From SYFY01 sp031385325 (GTDB lineage Bacteria > Pseudomonadota > Gammaproteobacteria > Pseudomonadales > Azotimanducaceae): a stretch of DNA of 27,700 nucleotides. This document shows, piece by piece, positions 22,300 to 27,700 of this stretch. The stretch's first letter is position 1; every line of letters begins with the position of its first letter. The translations under genes were made by a program, and so were the position numbers. The stretch spans positions 1 through 27,700 of the forward strand of contig JANNBJ010000115.1 of the NCBI GenBank assembly GCA_031385325.1. Reading direction: 5' to 3'. The notes under the pieces are model-generated. The model did not search any database, was not told the DNA's origin, and saw nothing but the letters and a program-made list of their open reading frames with translations.

Positions 22300-22535
22300 G
22301 CGACGACTCCGGCAAGCACTGCGATCAAACCACCCACCGCAAACGTGAGACCGATGTAGCCGTACTGATCAATCCAGAAGAGGCCAAACGCCTCGGGTGA
22401 GCCCTTTGGTGCAGTGGGTGTTGGTCCGCTGCGGAGTTGGCGCGGCAAGCGGCCATTGGCAACAATCTGGACGCCGAGCCAGATGCCACCGAATCCACCG
22501 ATGATGAGCCAGTCAGCGAGTTGCAATAGCGCCAT
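22296..22535 (-). CDS. Small two-helix membrane protein
   Basis: A 79-residue protein with two hydrophobic helices, about residues 5-25 (LADWLIIGGFGGIWLGVQIV) and 55-78, joined by a Pro/Gly/Arg-rich loop. The frame opens at 22559, but the ATG at 22535 is preceded by GAGG at acceptable spacing and removes a non-hydrophobic extension. I do not recognise the family. Its stop overlaps the MAPEG start by four bases (ATGA), so the proteins are probably made together. Confidence 0.72.
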   Translation of the reverse strand: MALLQLADWLIIGGFGGIWLGVQIVANGRLPRQLRSGPTPTAPKGSPEAFGLFWIDQYGYIGLTFAVGGLIAVLAGVVA

Positions 22536-22645
22536 CGTCAAGCCTCGCCACTGGTGCACGGAACGGCAAAATTTGTGCAGACGTTCAAGGTTGCCCCCCG
22601 GTTCCTTGTATGCTCTGTCGCCGGGAGCATATCAAAGGGGCGGGA

Positions 22646-23428
22646 ATGTCGCTAACCGGACGCAGGATTCTGATCACCGGTAGTGGTGGTGGCATCGGAC
22701 AGGCGATCTGCCGGCTGTTGTCAGCCCGTGGTGCGACCTTGATCCTGACGGATCTTGAGTTGCACGGCGCCGCAATTGCCAATGCCTGCAAGGCGCGCTA
22801 TCTCTCCCTCGATGTGACGCAGGAGCATGCGTGGCGCTCGGTAACCAATGTGGTCCGGGAAGAGTTCGGGGCACTTGACGGCGTAGTCAATGTGGCCGGT
22901 GCCATCCTGATGCAGTCGCTGCTCGAAACCCCGCTCGCCGAGTATCGGCGGATCCAGGCGATCAACCAGGACAGTGTCTTCCTCAGTCTCAAACACTGCA
23001 CACCACTGCTGATCGATTCCGGTGTCGAACACGGTGCTTCGGTGGTTAATTTTTCCTCGATCTATGGGCTTGGCGGACAACCCGGATTCAGTGCCTACTG
23101 CGCCGCCAAGGGCGCCGTACGTCTCCTGACCAAGGCCGCGGCACTGGAGTTTGCACAGGCGGGTTATCACATTCGTGTGAACTCGGTGCATCCAGGACCA
23201 ATCGACACGCCGTTGGCGCGGTTACCGATCGAACAACTGGTGGCAGCAGGGAAGGTGACCTCAATCGATGCGGCGATGCACCAGATTGCCGCCAGCTATC
23301 CGGGTGGGCGAATTGGGCAGCCCGAAGATGTGGCCGGCGTGGTTGCGTTTCTGTTGTCGGATGATGCCCGTTTTCTCAATGGTGTCGAAGTACCGGTGGA
23401 CTACGGGTTTACGGCGAAGGCCCAGTAG
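22646..23428 (+). CDS. SDR family NAD(P)-dependent oxidoreductase (hydroxysteroid/cyclopentanol dehydrogenase-like)
   Basis: A 260-residue classical short-chain dehydrogenase with a complete set of motifs: TGSGGGIG at 11-18, NVAGA at 82-86, Ser138 (NFSSIYGLGG) and YCAAK at 151-155. The segment NSVHPGPIDTPL after the active site and the C-terminal GVEVPVDYGFTAK are typical of 3alpha/20beta-hydroxysteroid and cyclopentanol dehydrogenase relatives. The ATG at 22646 is taken because GGGGCGGGA precedes it directly; the frame extends to 22610 without support. It is divergent from the small membrane-protein gene and convergent with bfd. The substrate is likely a cyclic or steroid-like alcohol, by group similarity only. 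Confidence 0.92.
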   Translation: MSLTGRRILITGSGGGIGQAICRLLSARGATLILTDLELHGAAIANACKARYLSLDVTQEHAWRSVTNVVREEFGALDGVVNVAGAILMQSLLETPLAEYRRIQAINQDSVFLSLKHCTPLLIDSGVEHGASVVNFSSIYGLGGQPGFSAYCAAKGAVRLLTKAAALEFAQAGYHIRVNSVHPGPIDTPLARLPIEQLVAAGKVTSIDAAMHQIAASYPGGRIGQPEDVAGVVAFLLSDDARFLNGVEVPVDYGFTAKAQ

Positions 23429-23501
23429 TCAGGTTCAGTAGTGCGGTAGAGGTTGGGTGTGTGATACCGGCAGTGATTGCAGCGCCGCGAAATGAGATGG
23501 A

Positions 23502-23699
23502 TCAGGCGGCGTAGGTCAGTTGTTCGATGGTGTCGATTGAACGGGCCTCGCGGATCAGCTCTTGAGTGAAGTCGTGACAGGTACCACAACCTGTGCCGGC
23601 GCCCAGCATCTGAGCGACGTCGCTGACTGAACTCGCTCCTTCAGCAATGGCTTTGCGGATGTCCCGGTCGGTAATGCCACGGCAGACGCAGATATACAT
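23502..23699 (-). CDS. bfd: Bacterioferritin-associated ferredoxin
   Basis: A 65-residue [2Fe-2S] protein of the Bfd/BFD-like family. The four cluster cysteines are in place: C4-x-C6 (YICVCRGIT) and C38-x2-C41 (GCGTC). Bfd docks on bacterioferritin and passes electrons to its haem so that stored Fe(III) is released as Fe(II) when iron is short. The length and start at ATG 23699 match the family. It is divergent from bfr across 211 nt with two Fur-box-like sequences, which fits iron-dependent control. It is convergent with the SDR at 22646. Confidence 0.95.
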   Translation of the reverse strand: MYICVCRGITDRDIRKAIAEGASSVSDVAQMLGAGTGCGTCHDFTQELIREARSIDTIEQLTYAA

Positions 23700-23748
23700 C
23701 GGTGTTCTCCAGTGGTCGATACGAGAGGTGTTGACGACGAGGTGTAGT

Positions 23749-23767
23749 GTAAATAGAAATGATTCTC
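23749..23767. promoter_or_regulatory. Candidate Fur box 1 (bfd side)
   Basis: The 19 bases match the E. coli Fur consensus at 12 of 19 positions by my hand count, with a good right half (AATGATTCTC). The site is about 50 nt upstream of the bfd ATG. Regulation by Fur is the known pattern for bfd and is inferred here. Confidence 0.5.
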
Positions 23768-23819
23768 GCTAGCAAGTGCTCTATTCTTTGATTTGTGATG
23801 ATGATGCAATATCGAGAAA

Positions 23820-23838
23820 GATAACTAATAGCATTATA
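23820..23838. promoter_or_regulatory. Candidate Fur box 2 (bfr side)
   Basis: The bases GATAACTAATAGCATTATA match the 19-bp Fur consensus at 13 of 19 positions by hand count, including GATAA at the left and CATTAT at the right. It overlaps a possible -10 (TATAAA, 23835-23840) and lies 72 nt before the bfr start. Confidence 0.55.
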
Positions 23839-23898
23839 AATCAAATAGTTAGATAGACAGTGACGGCTATGGTTGTTACGCTATTGACGACTGAAATC

Positions 23899-23903
23899 AG
23901 GGA
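23899..23903 (+). promoter_or_regulatory. Shine-Dalgarno fixing the bfr GTG start
   Basis: AGGGA lies seven bases before the GTG at 23911. It favours that start over the in-frame ATG at 23860, which would add 17 residues not found in bacterioferritins. Confidence 0.65.
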
Positions 23904-23910
23904 TTTTCCA

Positions 23911-24381
23911 GTGAAAGCTCTCCACCAAGACACGATTGTTCACCTGAACAAGGTGCTCAAGAACGAACTGACCGCGATCAACCAATATTTCATGCACGCC
24001 AAGATCCTGCAGAATTTTGGACTGCAGGTGCTGGCGGACAAGGCAAAGGCGGAGTCCATCGATGAGATGAAACACGCAGATGCGCTGATGGAGCGAATCC
24101 TGTTTCTCGATGGTCTGCCAAATCTTCAGGAACTGGGCAAACTGTTGATCGGCGAAAACGTTCGGGAAATTCTGACCTGTGACCTCAAGCTCGAGATGCT
24201 GGCGATGCCTGATCTGCGAGCAGCGATTGAACATTGCGAGACCGTCAAGGACTTCATTTCCCGAGAACTGTTCGAGTCCATCCTCGAAGGCGAGGAGGAG
24301 CATGTTGACTGGCTGGAAACTCAGTTGTCGCTGCTCGATCGGGTTGGCGAGCAGAACTACCAGCAGTCGCAGATCAGGTAA
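23911..24381 (+). CDS. bfr: Bacterioferritin
   Basis: A 156-residue haem-containing ferritin forming a 24-subunit iron-storage shell. The di-iron ferroxidase ligands are all visible: Glu19, Tyr26 nearby, Glu52, His55, Glu95, Glu128 and His131. Met53, the axial ligand of the inter-subunit haem, is present, so this is a true Bfr and not a plain ferritin. The core HLNKVLKNELTAINQYFMHA is characteristic. The GTG at 23911 gives the standard length. With the neighbouring divergent bfd it makes a complete store-and-release pair, probably under Fur control through the shared spacer. The gene is convergent with mobA. Confidence 0.95.
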   Translation: MKALHQDTIVHLNKVLKNELTAINQYFMHAKILQNFGLQVLADKAKAESIDEMKHADALMERILFLDGLPNLQELGKLLIGENVREILTCDLKLEMLAMPDLRAAIEHCETVKDFISRELFESILEGEEEHVDWLETQLSLLDRVGEQNYQQSQIR

Positions 24382-24404
24382 GACCTCAAACGGCTGCGGT
24401 CGAC

Positions 24405-24445
24405 GACACCTGGGTGTCAGAAACTCGGGTACACCGGAACGGTGT
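24405..24445. terminator. Two small hairpins between convergent bfr and mobA
   Basis: GACACC-TG-GGTGTC (24405-24418) and ACACCG-GAA-CGGTGT (24431-24445) are short perfect inverted repeats in the 108-nt convergent spacer. Loops are very small and T-tracts are poor, so terminator function is only suggested by position. Confidence 0.35.
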
Positions 24446-24489
24446 GGAGTTGACGGTTGAACACCGGAGGACCAGTCCCTTCGAGGGCC

Positions 24490-25062
24490 TTACTCCAGAT
24501 CCCCGGGCGTGTTGAGATTTCGAAAGGAGTCGGCAAGGTCCGCGCAGTCGACGGTACGCCGCTGTTTGCGTGGCAGGATGTTGTACCAGCCTTCAACGCT
24601 GCGGTGGCCGCCATCCAGATAGGCTGACAGCATCGGCTCCAGAGCCTTGTGTACCAGCAGGTGCAGTACTTGAGCCCGGGTGCCATCGTGAGCGATGACT
24701 GCGCACGGTTGGTCGGCCACTATGGCCAGTCGTTGTACGAGGTCATGAGCCAGCAATGGCGCGTCCCCAGGCACGATCATCACCCATGGCCGGATGCTCT
24801 CCTGCAAGGCTCTTAACACCCCTGTCAGCGGACCTTGTGCTTCCAGCGGCGCATCACAAATGACGGGTGCATAGACGCGGTAACGATCCAGATTCCGGTT
24901 GGCGCTGATCAGCACGCCAGCGGTCTGGGCAACCAGACGGCGCACCACTTGTGCCACCATGGGCTCACCACGAAAGTCGAGCAAGGGTTTGTCGGTTCCG
25001 CCCATACGGGTGCCACTGCCGCCGCAGAGCACGACACCCTGTATCTCATCAGCTCCTGGCAC
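24490..25062 (-). CDS. mobA: Molybdenum cofactor guanylyltransferase
   Basis: A 190-residue nucleotidyltransferase that joins GMP to Mo-molybdopterin to make the bis-MGD cofactor. The GTP-binding loop LCGGSGTRMGGTDKPLLDF at about 12-30 and the metal-binding PGDAPLL at about 98-104 are clear. The C-terminal RNLNTPGDL is the usual MobA ending. The start is GTG at 25062; its ribosome site is poor, but it leaves the nucleotide loop at the normal distance from the N-terminus. It is last in the group esterase, crotonase, mobA, with 27 nt after the crotonase gene. No molybdoenzyme or other Mo-cofactor gene lies in the window. Confidence 0.92.
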   Translation of the reverse strand: MPGADEIQGVVLCGGSGTRMGGTDKPLLDFRGEPMVAQVVRRLVAQTAGVLISANRNLDRYRVYAPVICDAPLEAQGPLTGVLRALQESIRPWVMIVPGDAPLLAHDLVQRLAIVADQPCAVIAHDGTRAQVLHLLVHKALEPMLSAYLDGGHRSVEGWYNILPRKQRRTVDCADLADSFRNLNTPGDLE

Positions 25063-25089
25063 GCGTGAGTGATCTTGTCAGGGGCGGTG

Positions 25090-25917
25090 TCAGAGGCCAC
25101 TGACGGGAGGCAGATCATCAAAGGTTGCTTCAAGGCCTTCGGCCTTCGCCTTGAAATGTCTGGCCATCTCCCCACCCTGACTCACGGCGCCCATCCAGAC
25201 GGTCTGATACTGCAGCGTTTCGCTGATCGAGTGTCCTCTCCCGTAGTTCAGCAGATGTTTGGTCGAGTGAATCGCCAGCGGCGACTTGCTGGCAATGGTG
25301 CGGGCGATCGCAGTCACCGCTTCGAGCATTGTTGCCTGATCATCGAAGACGCGTGTCACGAGCCCGGCGGCGCGTGCCTCGTCGGCATGCAGGCGCCGCC
25401 CTGTGTACGCCAGTTCACGCATCAAACCGTCAGGGATCAGATGCGGAAGACGTTGCAGTGTCCCGACGTCTGCGGCCAACCCGATATTGATTTCCTGGAT
25501 GCAGAAAAAAGCATCCCTGGTGCAGTAACGCAGGTCACACGCCGAGATCAGATCCACACCACCGCCCACGGCGCCGCCCTGGACGGCCGCAATGACCGGC
25601 ATGCGGGCTTTTTCGATCGTGCTGATGGTGGCCTGCATGGCACCCAGTCGACGAACGGCTTGTTCACCAGCGCGACCCGCCTCTAACGGTTTGCCACGTT
25701 CACCGCCGAACGATGAGACGTCGAGTCCGGCACTGAAGTGTTTTCCCGTCGAGGATAAAACAATCGCGCGCACACCACCGCTTGCATCCAGAGACTGTAC
25801 TGCGGCCGGCAGTTCGCGCCAGAAAGCCGGTGGCATGCGGTTGTATTCATCGGGTTTGTTCAAGACGAGAAAACCAACACCATCGTCAATGCGGACACTC
25901 AATCGTTCGTAAGTCAC
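25090..25917 (-). CDS. Crotonase, delta3,5-delta2,4-dienoyl-CoA isomerase-like
   Basis: A 275-residue enoyl-CoA hydratase/isomerase family member. The oxyanion segments KHFSAGLDVSSFG (59-71) and AVQGGAVGGGVDL (111-123) are typical. The acidic residues Asp122, Glu142 and Asp150 have the same spacing as the catalytic Asp176, Glu196 and Asp204 of rat dienoyl-CoA isomerase, and LAADVGTLQRLPHLI is nearly the ECH1 signature. The likely role is moving double bonds in unsaturated acyl-CoA during beta-oxidation. The frame opens at 26070 and overlaps the esterase gene. The GTG at 25917 has AGGAG seven bases upstream and gives the correct family start. The gap to mobA is 27 nt and to the esterase 67 nt. 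Confidence 0.92.
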   Translation of the reverse strand: MTYERLSVRIDDGVGFLVLNKPDEYNRMPPAFWRELPAAVQSLDASGGVRAIVLSSTGKHFSAGLDVSSFGGERGKPLEAGRAGEQAVRRLGAMQATISTIEKARMPVIAAVQGGAVGGGVDLISACDLRYCTRDAFFCIQEINIGLAADVGTLQRLPHLIPDGLMRELAYTGRRLHADEARAAGLVTRVFDDQATMLEAVTAIARTIASKSPLAIHSTKHLLNYGRGHSISETLQYQTVWMGAVSQGGEMARHFKAKAEGLEATFDDLPPVSGL

Positions 25918-25924
25918 TTGGTTG

Positions 25925-25929
25925 CTCCT
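25925..25929 (-). promoter_or_regulatory. Shine-Dalgarno fixing the crotonase GTG start
   Basis: AGGAG on the minus strand is seven bases before the GTG at 25917. It decides that start over in-frame upstream codons that would overlap the esterase gene. Confidence 0.75.
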
Positions 25930-25984
25930 GAGGTGAAGTGGTTGGTTGATCTGGCAGTTGGGATGGGGACTGATGAAGCGCGGC

Positions 25985-27454
25985 TCAACGAATTCCTTCC
26001 CAGGCACGTCGGGTTTCCGAACCCGGATCAAGCTCCAGCCGGCTGTGGTCGTCAAATACAAACGTTGCACGTCGGGTCAGATCGTAGGCATCCCAACCGG
26101 GGTTGCCAAAACGAATGAATCTGGTCCACGCCGCATGCATCAGATCTGCGACAGACTGTGGATCGCCACCGTCACCAAGGAACGGCTTCACGCCGGGTTG
26201 GTTGAGATTGTTGAAGGCAAATGGAATTTCCAATGCGTGGGTCGCTCCCAGTTTTCCGCCATTGGCGCGAGACTGCCAGGCAAACAAGTACATCCACGTT
26301 GGCGAGCCACGCGTCGCCCTGGCTTCTGCCAAGCGCACTGCCGGGATACGGAACATGTGGTCTGTGGTCAGCGCGATGAGGAGCGTTTCTGCCGCTGCAC
26401 CCGGATTGGCATCGCGATAGGCGGCGAGGGGAGTGTGGGCACCATAACTTGCCACCGCACGCGCAAGCTTGGCTTCGTCGACCTTGCCATAACCCCACAG
26501 TGTCGTTTCGTCCTGATTGCTGCCGAGCAGGACGGCGACATTGCCACCTGCACCTTTGCGAATCGCCTCGATTGGTGCCTCCGGGACAAAGACATTGCCG
26601 TGCACGGGATAAAACGGCGACACGGTGGTTCCCAAGCCATTGACGAATCCGCTGCCGGATTCAAGCTGGCTGATGACCTTGACTTGTGCGGCAAGGATTG
26701 CTTCGGTGCTGGCAGCTTCAACGGCTATAACGTTGTCAGCGTTGAGCGCGTGCAGGAAGTGTTCGCCAACGACGCGCCCGCAGTCTTGAGGAAGTGTGTG
26801 GTGACCCGCGCCAGACTGCGGAATCGCACCACGAAACAAACCTGTGCAGCGTGGATTGGCGAGTAGCGTGCCAACGCTGAAACCACCGGCCGATTCTCCG
26901 GCGATGGTGACCTTGGCCGGATCGCCACCAAACCGATCAATGTTGTCACGTACCCATTCGAGTGCTGCGATCTGGTCCAGTGTCCCGTTCACTCCCGAGG
27001 AAGCAAACTCGTCGCCAAGCTTCGATAGATCAGTGAAGCCGAGTGCGCCGAGTCGGTAATTGATACTGACGACGACGATATCGCCATTACGACAGAACGA
27101 CGTGCCGTTGTACCACGGGATGGCCCCCTGACCGGTGCGATAGGCTCCGCCATGAATCCAGAAGAGTACCGGTCTGTGTCCATCATCGAGGGCCGGCGTC
27201 TGGATGTTGAGCGTCAGACAGTCTTCACTCCATCGAACTGGCGCCGGATCCGTCAGCCCGCCACTGGAAACCTGAGGCGCGGCCGAACCGAACTTGCGTG
27301 CCTCCAGTGGCTCTGTCCAACCCGGGTGCGGCCGCGGGGCACGAAAACGCAAGCGGCCTGTCGGCGGAGCCGCATAAGGCACACCGGCAAACAGGAAGAC
27401 ACCACCTTTTTCGCGCCCGAGGATCGGGCCACTGGTTGTCTGAACGATAGACAT
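25985..27454 (-). CDS. Type B carboxylesterase (para-nitrobenzyl esterase-like)
   Basis: A 489-residue alpha/beta hydrolase of the carboxylesterase type B/cholinesterase family. The catalytic set is complete: Ser188 in GESAGG, Glu316 (SNQDETTLW) and His406 (THALEIPF), with the oxyanion loop HGGAY at 101-105. The EDCLTLNIQTP block at 77-87 is characteristic. There is no signal peptide (MSIVQTTSGPILG), so the enzyme is probably cytoplasmic. It hydrolyses esters of uncertain nature. The ATG at 27454 is the family start; the ribosome site is weak (GAAAG). It heads the group esterase, crotonase, mobA. Its upstream region is the left arm of a large palindrome beginning 15 bases before the ATG. Confidence 0.93.
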   Translation of the reverse strand: MSIVQTTSGPILGREKGGVFLFAGVPYAAPPTGRLRFRAPRPHPGWTEPLEARKFGSAAPQVSSGGLTDPAPVRWSEDCLTLNIQTPALDDGHRPVLFWIHGGAYRTGQGAIPWYNGTSFCRNGDIVVVSINYRLGALGFTDLSKLGDEFASSGVNGTLDQIAALEWVRDNIDRFGGDPAKVTIAGESAGGFSVGTLLANPRCTGLFRGAIPQSGAGHHTLPQDCGRVVGEHFLHALNADNVIAVEAASTEAILAAQVKVISQLESGSGFVNGLGTTVSPFYPVHGNVFVPEAPIEAIRKGAGGNVAVLLGSNQDETTLWGYGKVDEAKLARAVASYGAHTPLAAYRDANPGAAAETLLIALTTDHMFRIPAVRLAEARATRGSPTWMYLFAWQSRANGGKLGATHALEIPFAFNNLNQPGVKPFLGDGGDPQSVADLMHAAWTRFIRFGNPGWDAYDLTRRATFVFDDHSRLELDPGSETRRAWEGIR

Positions 27455-27468
27455 GTCAGCGCTTTCGT

Positions 27469-27700
27469 AGTGCAGGAACGAGCGACTTTAGCATTCCCAG
27501 GCTAGTGTCGTGAGTCGGTAATTCGCATCACTTCAGAGCCCCTGTCGTGGGCCGGCACAAGACGGATTCCGCCGGCAATATCGGGCCATATTGCCAAGGG
27601 GTCCAACGCCGTGCCGGCCCACGACAGGGGCTCTGAAGTGATGCGAATTACCGACTCACGACACTAGCCTGGGAATGCTAAAGTCGCTCGTTCCTGCACT
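27469..27700. repeat. Long palindrome at the window end (90-bp perfect arms)
   Basis: Bases 27469-27558 and 27611-27700 are exact reverse complements over 90 bp. The 52-nt spacer contains a second inverted repeat, GGCAATAT-CGGGCC-ATATTGCC (27574-27595), with the same centre of symmetry at 27584.5. The 15 bases between inner and outer repeats do not pair well. The right arm reaches the last base, so the symmetry may continue outside. It may be a real cruciform-forming palindrome, a miniature inverted-repeat element, or a fold-back artefact at a contig end. Confidence 0.9.

Noticed and set aside
23835..23840. TATAAA as the bfr -10 element
   Set aside because: No acceptable -35 sequence at 16-18 bases upstream, so I did not list a promoter.
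25946..26866. 306-residue open frame on the plus strand
   Set aside because: It is antisense to the type B esterase, which has its full catalytic triad.
1..27700. CRISPR array, toxin-antitoxin pair, prophage, integron or tRNA-linked island
   Set aside because: I looked for regularly spaced repeats, integrase or transposase motifs, cloverleaf sequences and small toxin-like gene pairs and saw none.

Overview
The window (moderately high GC, judged by eye) looks like chromosomal DNA of a heterotrophic proteobacterium, most likely a gammaproteobacterium. The evidence is a DUF3300 protein, an MltB-type lytic transglycosylase with a peptidoglycan-binding tail, the divergent bfd/bfr iron pair, a DesA-like desaturase, and many short-chain dehydrogenases (SDRs) and acyl-CoA dehydrogenases. 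I cannot name a species. Coding density is high. No tRNA, rRNA, CRISPR array, integrase, transposase or phage gene was seen. No gene-free stretch exceeds 300 bases. The longest are 13889-14173 (divergent spacer), 27455-27700 (a large palindrome), 23700-23910 (iron-regulated spacer) and 1-153 (nothing supportable).

Layout. 154-552 (-) is a small membrane protein. 675-2675 (+) pairs an SDR with a Rieske oxygenase alpha subunit, followed by a 31-residue Lys-rich mini-protein. 2978-7568 (-) is a tight five-gene run, in transcription order: an isobutyryl-CoA-dehydrogenase-like enzyme, an MltB-like transglycosylase, a VOC protein, an unknown lipoprotein and a group II truncated haemoglobin. DUF1330 lies just upstream on the same strand, 113 nt from the run. 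Next come a D-2-hydroxyacid dehydrogenase (+), two membrane proteins, and a minus-strand group made of a GPH-family transporter, an SDR and an MDR reductase. After that lie a further SDR (+), a WYL regulator with a DUF5009-like acyltransferase, an acyl-CoA dehydrogenase, a DUF3300 protein, and a desaturase/PPOX/MAPEG cluster. The end holds an SDR (+), bfd/bfr, and a minus-strand group of type B carboxylesterase, dienoyl-CoA-isomerase-like protein and mobA.

How the genes fit together. Most enzymes suit catabolism of acyl-CoA, branched-chain or hydroxylated/alicyclic carbon: four SDRs, one MDR, a Rieske oxygenase, two acyl-CoA dehydrogenases, one crotonase, one esterase and one transporter. They are scattered in small operons on both strands, so this is a catabolic neighbourhood and not one clear pathway. 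Bfd/bfr form an iron storage and release module with two Fur-box-like sites between them. Several starts are GTG or TTG and are fixed by good Shine-Dalgarno sequences. Two gene pairs share a TTGA stop/start overlap.

I did not find a clearly new defence or mobile system. The strongest unexplained structure is a perfect 90-bp-arm palindrome at the right edge of the window, which may be an assembly end artefact. Other points of interest are the desaturase C-terminal extension, an SDR lacking the usual catalytic Ser, a palindrome covering both candidate starts of an acyl-CoA dehydrogenase, and the mixed transglycosylase/lipoprotein/globin operon.
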